From the NCBI GenBank assembly GCA_002398105.1, contig DHCD01000031.1:893-14055 (forward strand): a DNA stretch of 13,163 nucleotides, read 5' to 3'. Source of the stretch: Syntrophomonas sp. UBA4911 (GTDB lineage: Bacteria; Bacillota; Syntrophomonadia; Syntrophomonadales; Syntrophomonadaceae). The position numbers were made by a program, and so were the translations under genes. Shown piece after piece: positions 6,937 through 13,163 of this stretch; within the stretch, counting starts at the first letter, position 1, and every line of letters starts with the position of its first letter. The notes beneath the pieces were generated by a model that saw only the letters and a program-made list of their open reading frames with translations, was not told the DNA's origin and did not search any database.

Positions 6937-7785
6937 TTACACCTCCACCAACAGGTTGTCTATTAATCTTGTTTTTCCAAATCTAGCTGCCAGGGCTATC
7001 AGCACCCGGCCCTGAACCGTCTCCAGTTCAGAAAGATCTTCACCGTTCACTATTTCAATGTAATCAATTTCAGCTTGGGGGCTGGCGGTGATAATCTCTC
7101 TGATTCCGGCTTTCAGCCGGGCTATATCCCTCTCTCCGCCCGCTATTTGCTCTTTTACCCGGCTCAGAGCCCGGTTAAGAGCCAGGGCTTCCTGCCTCTG
7201 GACGGCATCCAGATATACGTTGCGGGAGCTTAAAGCCAGTCCGTCAGGTTCTCTGATTATAGGCACCCTGATTATCTCCAGCGGAAAATTCAGCTCTCGC
7301 GCCATTTTTTGGATGATAAGCAATTGCTGCGCATCTTTTTGCCCGAAAAAAGCCTTATCCGGCAGGCAGGCATGAAAGAGCTTGGTGCAAACAGTAGTAA
7401 CCCCTTTAAAATGACCCGGACGGGAAATTCCGCACATCTTCCGGGTGATTTCACCGCTTACCTCAACACCGGTGCTGAATCCGGCCGGATACATTTCCCG
7501 GGCCGCAGGCGCGAAAACCGCATCCGCCCCGGCCTGAACCAATAAATCGGTGTCCCGGCTCAGGTCGCGGGGATAATCCTCGAAGTCTTCACCCTGCCCG
7601 AACTGCAAAGGATTCACAAATATACTTACCACTACTAAATCGCAATTTTGGCGGGCTGCCTGCACCAGTGCCAGATGTCCGGCGTGAAGATAGCCCATTG
7701 TGGGCACTAAGCCGATGCTCTTGCCCTGCTTATGCGCTTGTAATGACCATTCCTGCATTTTTTTTATGCTATCGAAAGTTTGCAT
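6937..7785 (-). CDS. panC: Pantoate--beta-alanine ligase (pantothenate synthetase)
   Basis: Joins pantoate and beta-alanine in an ATP-dependent reaction through a pantoyl-adenylate. 282 residues, normal length. Signatures: LVPTMGYLHAGH with the nucleotide-binding H34 and H37, SIFVNPLQFGQGEDFEDYPRD (54-73), GHFKGVTTVCTKLF (124-137), FFGQKDAQQL (147-155) and the adenylate-forming ALSSRNVYL (184-192). ATG at 7785 follows AGGAG five bases upstream. PanD, which makes its beta-alanine, is next in the operon, and PanB precedes it after a 147-base gap. Confidence 0.97.
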   Translation of the reverse strand: MQTFDSIKKMQEWSLQAHKQGKSIGLVPTMGYLHAGHLALVQAARQNCDLVVVSIFVNPLQFGQGEDFEDYPRDLSRDTDLLVQAGADAVFAPAAREMYPAGFSTGVEVSGEITRKMCGISRPGHFKGVTTVCTKLFHACLPDKAFFGQKDAQQLLIIQKMARELNFPLEIIRVPIIREPDGLALSSRNVYLDAVQRQEALALNRALSRVKEQIAGGERDIARLKAGIREIITASPQAEIDYIEIVNGEDLSELETVQGRVLIALAARFGKTRLIDNLLVEV

Positions 7786-7899
7786 AACGTCTCCTATGAT
7801 ATTTTAAAATGCGGTTGGCTTTGCATCTGCAGCATTAAGTTCTCGCCGCTGCCGCTAAAGCCAAAGCCTGGGTTGCAATCGTTAAGCTTCAATCCTGAT

Positions 7900-7923
7900 C
7901 CGGGCAGGCTTGCACCCGCCCGG
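7900..7923 (-). promoter_or_regulatory. GC-rich hairpin in the panB-panC gap
   Basis: CCGGGC at 7900-7905 and GCCCGG at 7918-7923 form a stem that extends inward to nine pairs including one G-U, with a six-base loop. It lies about 10 bases after the panB stop. No T-run follows on the minus strand, so it is at most a weak attenuator or a 3'-end stabiliser for the panB segment. The gap has no other recognisable content apart from the panC ribosome site. Confidence 0.45.
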
Positions 7924-7932
7924 AAGTTAGAA

Positions 7933-8763
7933 TCAGTAAAGTTTATCCAGCACATTGTCAGCGATAGTAAAACAGTGCTCCGGACCAGGGAAGCTGCCAT
8001 CCTCCACTTCCTCTTTGTAAGCCTTCAGGGCTTCCACGATAACCGGCTGCAGATCGGCATACTTCTTGACGAATTTGGGTATATGCCCGGAGGATATTCC
8101 CAGCATATCGTTAATGACCAATACCTGCCCATCGCAATGAGGGCCCGCCCCTATTCCTATAGTAGGAACTGATACCTCGGCGGTAATCTTTTGGGCCAGG
8201 GCGGAAGGGACACATTCCAGAACCATAGCGAAAACACCGGCCTTATCCAGGGCCCGGGCATCTTCAATCAGTTTGCGGGCGGTTTCCAGGTCTTTTCCCT
8301 GCACCTTGAATCCGCCAAACTGGTTGACTGATTGGGGGGTTAACCCAATATGCCCCATCACTGGGATCTGGGCATCCAGGATAGCCTTGATCGTGTCCAC
8401 TCTTTCCACTCCGCCCTCCAGTTTCACCGCCTGGGCGCCGCCTTCCTGAATAATGCGGCCGGCATTGCGGACTGCTTCGCTGGTGGTGATGTGGTAAGAG
8501 AGAAAAGGCATATCCCCTACCACCATCGCCTGCTGAGTACCCCGGACCACTGCCCGGGTATGATGGACCATGTCGTCCATGGTAACCGCCAGGGTATTCT
8601 CATACCCCAGAACTACATTTCCCAATGAATCGCCTACGAGTATCATATCCAGACCCGCCTGGTCAACCAGACAAGCGGTAGCATAATCGTAGGAGGTGAG
8701 CATGCTGATTTTAATTTGTTGGGCTTTTTTATCTTTCAGGGTTGCTGTTGTTACTCTTGTCAT
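7933..8763 (-). CDS. panB: 3-methyl-2-oxobutanoate hydroxymethyltransferase (ketopantoate hydroxymethyltransferase)
   Basis: Adds a hydroxymethyl group from 5,10-methylene-tetrahydrofolate to 2-oxoisovalerate, giving ketopantoate. 276 residues, normal length. Signatures: MLTSYDY (21-27), ILVGDSLG with metal ligand D45, VVGDMPF with D84, KLEGG with K114, GHIGLTPQS (137-145), VLECVP with catalytic E183, and TIGIGAGPHCDGQVLVINDMLG. ATG at 8763 is preceded by GGAGG nine bases upstream. Its product is the substrate of a ketopantoate reductase, and the gene directly upstream, 29 bases away, is a plausible one. Confidence 0.98.
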   Translation of the reverse strand: MTRVTTATLKDKKAQQIKISMLTSYDYATACLVDQAGLDMILVGDSLGNVVLGYENTLAVTMDDMVHHTRAVVRGTQQAMVVGDMPFLSYHITTSEAVRNAGRIIQEGGAQAVKLEGGVERVDTIKAILDAQIPVMGHIGLTPQSVNQFGGFKVQGKDLETARKLIEDARALDKAGVFAMVLECVPSALAQKITAEVSVPTIGIGAGPHCDGQVLVINDMLGISSGHIPKFVKKYADLQPVIVEALKAYKEEVEDGSFPGPEHCFTIADNVLDKLY

Positions 8764-8792
8764 GGTATATAACCTCCTTCGAGCCGGCAGCT

Positions 8793-9689
8793 TTAACTGG
8801 CGTTAACAGCAGGCGCAAGCTGCTTTATAAACACCTTCTGAAATTCTTCCATGCTCTTGTGGTCTATGCCGCCTTTCTCCACTGCAATCTGAGCAGTATA
8901 AAAGCCCAGCCAGCTATATAACTGTATGAGCTCCGGAGCCATTTCCTCCAGACAGTCAAGATGCTTGGTTATGGTGCTTAAATCGCCTCGGGCAATAGGT
9001 CCGGTTAAAGCTTTGGGTATGCCTATATTTTCAACATTATTGACTGTACCATTGATAAGCGGCAGTAGTGCTCTGGTCGCCATTTGCCGGGGTATTCCGG
9101 TTGATTCCAATAATTTGACCCCAAAATCAATAATGGTGACCAGGTAGTTGGAAACCACACAGGCCCCGGCATGATACAGGGGCTTGGCTTTTCGGTCAAT
9201 GAAGAAATATTCTCCACCTAAGGTTTCCACAATACAGACAGCCGTATCATAGGCTTCCCGGTCACCTTCAATACTAAAAATAGAGCCAGGCAGAATATTG
9301 ATCGCCCGTTCAACACTGGCAAAAGATTGCAAGGGATGAACGGACAGAACTTGCGCGCCAAAATCCGTGGCTCGATCCAGGATTTCCGAAGACTGAGCCC
9401 CGCTCATGTGGACAATAATCTGCCCCGGGCGGAAAGCGCCGCAATCTGCCAAACTATTGACAACGTCCTCAATAGCCGTATCAGATGTAGTTATAAACAA
9501 AATATCAGCCGAGCGAGAAACTTCCTGAGGTGATGTATAAGCGGTACATCCAATCCGTTCCACAAGCTCTTTTGTAGATTCGAATTTAATATCATACGCA
9601 CTCGTAATCTCATAGCCCTTGTGCTTGAGTACCACCCCAACAGCCGTTCCTACAACTCCCGTCCCGATAATGCCTATCCTTTTATCCAT
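8793..9689 (-). CDS. Rossmann-like / DUF2520 NAD(P)-binding protein, candidate ketopantoate reductase (PanG-type)
   Basis: 298 residues. The N-terminus is a Rossmann dinucleotide fold with GxGxxG at G9-G11-G14 (GIIGTGVVG) and a SADILFITTSDTAI second half. HMSGAQSS and SVHPLQSF precede the DUF2520 domain, recognisable by YHAGACVVSNYLV and ALTGPIARGDLSTITKHL. It resembles oxidoreductases of the 6-phosphogluconate dehydrogenase/PanE fold. Family members are often annotated without a function. Lying immediately upstream of panB in a pan operon that lacks panE, it is well placed to reduce ketopantoate to pantoate with NAD(P)H. I recall PanG as a name used for a non-PanE ketopantoate reductase and cannot confirm this protein belongs to it. 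ATG at 9689 has an AGAGGGGG site. The gene reads slightly more AT-rich than panB. Confidence 0.85.
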   Translation of the reverse strand: MDKRIGIIGTGVVGTAVGVVLKHKGYEITSAYDIKFESTKELVERIGCTAYTSPQEVSRSADILFITTSDTAIEDVVNSLADCGAFRPGQIIVHMSGAQSSEILDRATDFGAQVLSVHPLQSFASVERAINILPGSIFSIEGDREAYDTAVCIVETLGGEYFFIDRKAKPLYHAGACVVSNYLVTIIDFGVKLLESTGIPRQMATRALLPLINGTVNNVENIGIPKALTGPIARGDLSTITKHLDCLEEMAPELIQLYSWLGFYTAQIAVEKGGIDHKSMEEFQKVFIKQLAPAVNAS

Positions 9690-9704
9690 GTCCCAACCCC
9701 CTCT

Positions 9705-9740
9705 TTGGTATCAGTAATCAAGGCACTATTTTGATACCAA
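9705..9740 (-). promoter_or_regulatory. Perfect 9-bp inverted repeat beside the DUF2520 gene's ribosome site
   Basis: TTGGTATCA (9705-9713) and TGATACCAA (9732-9740) form a perfect 9-bp stem around an 18-base loop, ending next to the AGAGGGGG ribosome site. A competing ATCAA/TTGAT pairing exists inside. No T-run follows, so translational control or a dyad operator fits better than a terminator. Confidence 0.55.
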
Positions 9741-9742
9741 GG

Positions 9743-9775
9743 TTTCGTCCTGTTCCTTTCAGGATACAGGCGAAA
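9743..9775 (-). promoter_or_regulatory. Long stem-loop in the leader of the DUF2520-panBCD run
   Basis: On the minus strand TTTCG, CCTGT and TCCT pair with AGGA, ACAGG and CGAAA, giving 14 pairs interrupted by two single bulged A residues and closed by a GAA loop. It directly precedes the second inverted repeat at 9705-9740, so the 119-base gap between folK and the DUF2520 gene is largely structured. A regulatory RNA is inferred only from folding potential. Confidence 0.5.
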
Positions 9776-9807
9776 TTTTAACAACCGGAATATCGGCGGG
9801 AGACCCC

Positions 9808-10302
9808 CTAGATTTTTCTTATTCCTCTGTTCTCTTCTCGGTCTAAAACGCTAACCAACACCTCCCTGAGGTTGATCCCATCGTCAGGAAAGACCAAATC
9901 CGGGTTCATTTCCTGTAAAGGAATCAGGACAAACAACCGTTCACGCATATGGGGATGAGGAACTCTTAATTCCGGCGAGTCAATAATCTCATCTCCATAT
10001 AAAAGGATATCCAGATCTATAGTACGGGGGCCCCATCTTACGTTCCTCTGGCGGCCCATTTTAATTTCAATTTCCTGTAACCGATTAAGTAAATCCCTGG
10101 CCGGCAAACCGGTGCTGATCTTAATAACCTGGTTAATAAAATCCTCCTGGTCAAGGTTTCCCCAGGGAGAAGTCAAGTAAAGGGACGAGGCCTGGATGAT
10201 TTCCACATCTGTGATATCCTCAATCATCTTTCGGGCCTGTTTAAGCTGTCCCTTTTTATCTCCCATATTCGAACCTAGTCCTATATAGACAATGTTTTTC
10301 AT
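9808..10302 (-). CDS. folK: 2-amino-4-hydroxy-6-hydroxymethyldihydropteridine pyrophosphokinase (HPPK)
   Basis: Transfers pyrophosphate from ATP to 6-hydroxymethyl-7,8-dihydropterin, giving the substrate of FolP. 164 residues, standard single-domain form, not fused to FolB or FolP. Signatures: LGSNMGD (9-15), SSLYLTSPWG (39-48), DFINQVIKI (54-62), IEIKMGRQRNVRWGPRTIDLDILLYGDE with the two metal-binding aspartates (DLDILL), and PHPHMRERLFVLIPL. The ATG at 10302 has only a weak AAGG site, and a promoter-like pair lies just upstream, so it may have its own expression control. Visibly more AT-rich than folP. Follows folB by 83 bases. Confidence 0.96.
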   Translation of the reverse strand: MKNIVYIGLGSNMGDKKGQLKQARKMIEDITDVEIIQASSLYLTSPWGNLDQEDFINQVIKISTGLPARDLLNRLQEIEIKMGRQRNVRWGPRTIDLDILLYGDEIIDSPELRVPHPHMRERLFVLIPLQEMNPDLVFPDDGINLREVLVSVLDREENRGIRKI

Positions 10303-10317
10303 AATCGGTTTTACCTT

Positions 10318-10346
10318 AAAATAGCATATAGTTTTTTCATGAGCAA
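10318..10346 (-). promoter_or_regulatory. Possible promoter of folK
   Basis: On the minus strand TTGCTC (10341-10346) and TATTTT (10318-10323) are 17 bases apart and end 15 bases before the folK ATG. The motif GGTATCAAAAT (10357-10367) lies just upstream of the -35 element. Called by eye; the -10 is imperfect and the leader would be very short. Confidence 0.3.
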
Positions 10347-10385
10347 GAACTTTTGCATTTTGATACCTCGCCCAAGTCCAAAATA

Positions 10386-10745
10386 TTAATTCTTTTTCCG
10401 CCTGACCTTAACGGCAAAGTAGTCAAATTCCCCTTCAACCGGGGCTTCGGGCTTATATACGGTTACGTCCGCTTCAATGAGCGGAAATTTCCGCAGCAGG
10501 GTTTGAGCGATTTTCTCTGCCAAGGCCTCCAGCAGGTTACACGACGGACCTGTCATAATTTCATTGACGACCTGGTATACCCGATCGTAATCCACACTGA
10601 GACTAAGGTCGTCCTGCCGTCCTGCCGCCTGCAGGTCAAGATATAATTCCAGGTCAACTCTGAAGGGCTGGGGACAAATCTTTTCACTGCTCAAAACCCC
10701 GTGGCAGGCTTTGAAAGTCAAGCCTTTAGCTATGATACAATCCAT
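10386..10745 (-). CDS. folB: Dihydroneopterin aldolase
   Basis: Cleaves 7,8-dihydroneopterin to 6-hydroxymethyl-dihydropterin and glycolaldehyde. 119 residues, family length. Active-site residues at the expected positions are E21 (LSSEK), Y53 (VDYDRVYQVV), E73 (NLLEALAEKIA) and K98 (VYKPEAPV). The ATG at 10745 lies six bases after the folP stop, so translation is probably coupled; the ribosome site is weak and lies in the end of folP. Product flows to FolK, the next gene. Confidence 0.95.
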   Translation of the reverse strand: MDCIIAKGLTFKACHGVLSSEKICPQPFRVDLELYLDLQAAGRQDDLSLSVDYDRVYQVVNEIMTGPSCNLLEALAEKIAQTLLRKFPLIEADVTVYKPEAPVEGEFDYFAVKVRRKKN

Positions 10746-10751
10746 ATCTTT

Positions 10752-11945
10752 TTATCCATCTTCCTTAAGCACGGCATCGACCATGGCAGCTACCCGCCTG
10801 CTGGCCCTTACATCATGTACCCTGACTATATCGGCGCCATTTACAACCCCCAGGGCCACCGCCGCCAAACTGCCTTCCAGGCGCTCGTCCACTTCGAGAT
10901 CAAGGGTTTGCCCGATAAATGATTTACGCGAAGCCCCTAATAAAATTGGTTTTCCCAGGCTGCGGAAATCCGCCAGTCTTTTAAGCAGTATACGGTTTTC
11001 AGCCGGGGTTTTGCCAAACCCGACGCCAGGATCAATAATTATTTTATCCGCCGCCAGTCCAGCCTCGACAGCCTGTCCCACGGCTTCCTCCAATTCGGCC
11101 AGGATATCGGCGACAAGGTCCTGATAGGGTTCCCCCCGGCGCAATTGCAGACGGTTATGCATCAGAATTACCGGGGCTTCTTTTTCTACCAGCACCGGCA
11201 ATAATTCATCGTCCAGCTGCAGACTGCCGATGTCATTGATTATATGGGCTCCCCTTTCCAGACAGGCCCGGGCTACCCGCCCCCGAAAGGTATCTATGGA
11301 AATAATCATATCCTCTCCGGCCAGTCTGTCCACTACCGGAAGTAAGCGCTGCAATTCTTCCTCTTCGCCAGCCATCGGTGAATCCGGCCTGGAGGAAGCA
11401 GCCCCGATATCAATTATATCGGCACCTTCAGCGGCCATCTCCCGGGCCCGCTCTGCCGCCTGGTCAGGATGCAGATAACGGCCGCCGTCGGAAAAAGAAT
11501 CAGGCGTTACATTTAGTATTCCCATTATCAAAGTTCGTTCTCCCAGCTTCAGGCTCTTTTCATGGGGCAACCGAAGTACCTGCCCCCCTTTTTCGATAGC
11601 AGCCAGAATCCTCTCTATTTCTTCAGCCACTTTTTTCAGCCCCAAAGGCTGAACCCGGAGTTTGCGCCCGAGCCGGTGATATTGTTTAAGGGTTCCCATG
11701 AGTATTATATCACCTGAACCTTCGCAGCTGATAGCCTGCCGGGATACGGCTGCCTCGCCCCCTTTGGAGAGCATCTCCTGTTTTATGATATTAGCTGCCC
11801 GATAGGATATGTCTTTCAGCTTGATACAGAAAAACCTGGCCTTGGGTAAAAGATAAGGGTAGGCTCCCGGGTCCACCCCGATATCTTCCAAAGCTCTGCG
11901 GGCTTCCTGCTGACTGCGAAGCAGCATTACGTGGTTTCCTGCCAC
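10752..11945 (-). CDS. folP: Dihydropteroate synthase with N-terminal extension
   Basis: Condenses 6-hydroxymethyl-dihydropterin pyrophosphate with p-aminobenzoate to dihydropteroate, the sulfonamide target step. The C-terminal core (about residues 130-397) is complete: GILNVTPDSFSDGG (142-155), IDIGAASSRPDS (178-189), SIDTF with D218, IINDIG (235-240), LMHNR (261-265), IDPGVGFGKTPAENRILL (304-321), GASRKSFIG (337-345) and RVHDV (375-379). The family Thr-Arg-Pro loop reads SSRPD here. About 130 residues precede it, roughly a domain, making the protein much longer than the usual 270-residue enzyme; such long forms occur in some Clostridia. Start is GTG at 11945 with AGGAGG eight bases upstream. 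Follows the HD gene by 29 bases and precedes folB. Confidence 0.95.
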   Translation of the reverse strand: MAGNHVMLLRSQQEARRALEDIGVDPGAYPYLLPKARFFCIKLKDISYRAANIIKQEMLSKGGEAAVSRQAISCEGSGDIILMGTLKQYHRLGRKLRVQPLGLKKVAEEIERILAAIEKGGQVLRLPHEKSLKLGERTLIMGILNVTPDSFSDGGRYLHPDQAAERAREMAAEGADIIDIGAASSRPDSPMAGEEEELQRLLPVVDRLAGEDMIISIDTFRGRVARACLERGAHIINDIGSLQLDDELLPVLVEKEAPVILMHNRLQLRRGEPYQDLVADILAELEEAVGQAVEAGLAADKIIIDPGVGFGKTPAENRILLKRLADFRSLGKPILLGASRKSFIGQTLDLEVDERLEGSLAAVALGVVNGADIVRVHDVRASRRVAAMVDAVLKEDG

Positions 11946-11974
11946 TATGCCTTCCTCCTGTATATCTTGAAACC

Positions 11975-12508
11975 CTAATACTCAAAACCGCTTACGTTTA
12001 TTTCTTTCAATTCTACCTTGGGGCACTGGGCGAGATCAGGACATTCACTGCAGATGCGGGACAGATTATCGGCCCGGTGCAGACGCTCACCCAGAAAACT
12101 CATATCCAGGCTTATGTTCCGGTGTTCAAATACCGCCTGGCTGATGATATCAATCTCATTCTGGTTAAAAAACGCCCGGGCCAGAATATCCCGGGCCAGG
12201 TGGGCGCCATAAGAAGCATGATCGACTCCCTCTTTATATTCCTTCCATTTACCGATATCATGCAGTAAACCGGCCGCATATATAACTTCCTTGGCCGCCA
12301 GCCTGCCGCTCAGCCCGCATTCTTTAATAAAGTAATTCAGATCGTTATGTTCCAAAACTAGAATGTAGGCAATTCGGGCCACATCAAGGTGATGTCCAAA
12401 GTCATGCTGACAGAATTTCGGTTCCATCTCTTCTTCCAGGTTATATTTCATATATTGGCGGTAAAGTGCATCGTTTATCAGTAATTCTATCCTTTTCAAT
12501 CCATTCAC
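11975..12508 (-). CDS. HD-domain metal-dependent phosphohydrolase, first gene of the folate cluster
   Basis: 177 residues. Conserved metal-ligand motifs of the HD superfamily are visible: H35 or H39 in HDFGHHLDVAR, the H83-D84 doublet in LLHDIGKW, H97 in DHASYG, H129 in AVFEHR, and D147 in HRADNLS. The C-terminus has a Cys cluster C153, C156, C162 (CSECPDLAQC) that might bind metal. Start is the GTG at 12508 with AGGT upstream. HD proteins hydrolyse phosphomonoesters, phosphodiesters or nucleotides; the substrate here is unknown. Position at the head of a folP-folB-folK run suggests a pterin-phosphate step, since no GTP cyclohydrolase or dihydroneopterin triphosphate phosphatase is visible nearby. 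Archaeal MptB, an HD phosphodiesterase in pterin synthesis, is a conceptual precedent. Confidence 0.85.
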   Translation of the reverse strand: MNGLKRIELLINDALYRQYMKYNLEEEMEPKFCQHDFGHHLDVARIAYILVLEHNDLNYFIKECGLSGRLAAKEVIYAAGLLHDIGKWKEYKEGVDHASYGAHLARDILARAFFNQNEIDIISQAVFEHRNISLDMSFLGERLHRADNLSRICSECPDLAQCPKVELKEINVSGFEY

Positions 12509-12540
12509 CTCAATATCATGTTAATAGTTATGATAATGTA

Positions 12541-12569
12541 TTTATATTATATTAAACGGCAGCAGTAAA
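12541..12569 (-). promoter_or_regulatory. Likely promoter of the HD-fol-pan-nad run
   Basis: On the minus strand TTTACT (12564-12569) and TATAAA (12541-12546) are 17 bases apart, about 33 bases before the GTG at 12508. The region is very AT-rich and offers other possible -10 boxes nearby. The -35 overlaps one arm of the palindrome at 12563-12608. Confidence 0.4.
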
Positions 12570-12608
12570 AATCCTTCATAATCGTATGTATTTACAACAT
12601 TTTTACTG
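12563..12608. promoter_or_regulatory. 10-bp inverted repeat overlapping the probable promoter
   Basis: CAGTAAAAAT at 12563-12572 and ATTTTTACTG at 12599-12608 are exact reverse complements separated by 26 bases. One arm covers the proposed -35 element, so a regulator binding site is possible. ATGTATTTA also occurs twice, at 12536-12544 and 12586-12594, 50 bases apart. It could alternatively be an RNA stem if transcription started further upstream. Confidence 0.5.
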
Positions 12609-12639
12609 AGCGGCGGACGGTTGTAGATCAGATGGGAAC

Positions 12640-12674
12640 AAAAAAGGGACGGCTCCCAATATAAAGCCGTCCCT
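12640..12674 (-). terminator. Intrinsic terminator of ndk
   Basis: On the minus strand AGGGACGGCT (12674-12665) pairs exactly with AGCCGTCCCT (12654-12645), a 10-bp GC-rich stem with a 10-base loop followed directly by six T residues. It begins 19 bases after the ndk stop and insulates ndk from the cofactor genes. Confidence 0.95.
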
Positions 12675-12692
12675 CATTGGACATCAAAAACT

Positions 12693-13139
12693 CTAAAAAG
12701 CCCATTTATCCATATCGCGTTGGTACTCCACTATCTCTTCCGGGCTAAAAAAGAGGCCAATCTCCCGCTGGGCCGACTCCGGGGAATCAGACCCATGGAT
12801 GATGTTCTGGGAGGTACTTACCGCCAGATCACCCCGGATAGTTCCCGGCAAGGCTTCGGAAGGATTGGTCTTGCCCATCAAAGTACGCATGGCAGCGATA
12901 ACTCCCGGGCCTTCCCAAACCATGGCTACCACCGGGCCGGAGGTAATAAAATCCACCAACTCGCCGAAAAAAGGTTTACCCTGGTGTTCGGCGTAATGCT
13001 TGCGGGCCAGTTCAGGGCTGATGACCATGAGCTTAAGGCCCCGCAGTTTAAAACCTTTGCGCTCAATCCGCCCGATTATTTCTCCTATCAAACCTTTTTG
13101 CACTCCATCCGGCTTAATCATGGTAAAAGTCTTTTCCAC
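12693..13139 (-). CDS. ndk: Nucleoside diphosphate kinase
   Basis: Transfers the gamma-phosphate between nucleoside di- and triphosphates through a phosphohistidine. 148 residues, family length. Signatures are TMIKPDGVQKGLIGEI (6-21) with the nucleotide-binding Lys, GKPFFGELVDFITSGPVVAMVWEG region (54-77), GKTNPSEALPGTIRGDLA (89-106), and NIIHGSDSPESAQREI with the catalytic H115. Start is GTG at 13139, as no in-frame ATG gives the right N-terminus; an AGGAGC site precedes it at the window edge. Promoter lies beyond the edge. Followed by its own terminator, so it is likely expressed independently of the cofactor cluster. Confidence 0.98.
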   Translation of the reverse strand: MEKTFTMIKPDGVQKGLIGEIIGRIERKGFKLRGLKLMVISPELARKHYAEHQGKPFFGELVDFITSGPVVAMVWEGPGVIAAMRTLMGKTNPSEALPGTIRGDLAVSTSQNIIHGSDSPESAQREIGLFFSPEEIVEYQRDMDKWAF

Positions 13140-13163
13140 TTATCCTGCTCCTTCCCAATATTT

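Noticed and set aside
7794..8000. 68-residue minus-strand frame in the panB-panC gap
   Set aside because: It starts inside panB in another frame, lacks a ribosome site and has no recognisable domain; the gap is better explained by a hairpin and the panC ribosome site.
9705..9775. Intrinsic terminator or T-box before the DUF2520 gene
   Set aside because: No T-run follows either stem and I see no T-box sequence or specifier layout; left as an unassigned structured leader.

Overview
The window reads as a chromosomal stretch from a low-to-mid GC anaerobic Firmicute of the Clostridia type. The evidence is strong AGGAGG-type ribosome binding sites, several GTG/TTG starts, roughly balanced GC, and tightly packed vitamin-biosynthesis genes. 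A Syntrophomonas-like or Moorella-like relative is a guess. No rRNA, tRNA, CRISPR array, transposase, phage gene or defence gene was seen.

Left part (1-2894): a partial MBOAT O-acyltransferase runs leftwards off the window edge. A divergent, complete acyltransferase-3 family membrane protein runs rightwards. The 579-base gap between them holds no convincing gene. It contains two diverged tandem copies of a roughly 200-250 bp sequence, each carrying an imperfect palindrome built on ACGCGGAA / TTCCGCGT.

Main part (2938-12508, all minus strand, so read right to left): HD-domain hydrolase, folP, folB, folK, a Rossmann/DUF2520 protein (candidate PanG-type ketopantoate reductase), panB, panC, panD, nadA, nadB, nadC. 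This is a folate-pantothenate-NAD cofactor cluster. The pathways share intermediates. PanB uses methylene-tetrahydrofolate, which depends on the folate genes. PanD and NadB both consume L-aspartate. Ketopantoate reduction uses NAD(P)H. The pantothenate branch (panB, reductase, panC, panD) appears complete if the DUF2520 protein is the reductase. NadA-NadB-NadC make nicotinate mononucleotide from aspartate. The folate branch has aldolase, pyrophosphokinase and pteroate synthase, but no GTP cyclohydrolase in the window. The leading HD protein is a candidate for a missing pterin phosphate step.

Right end (12640-13163): ndk (nucleoside diphosphate kinase) is followed by a textbook intrinsic terminator. 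That terminator separates it from the cofactor cluster, whose probable promoter and a 10-bp palindrome lie at about 12540-12610.

The coding content is mostly well-known housekeeping. The less explained signals are non-coding: inverted repeats in several gaps of the pan-nad run, a doubly structured leader before the DUF2520 gene, a shared GGTATCAAAAT motif, and the tandem palindromic repeats. I did not find evidence for a wholly new biological system.
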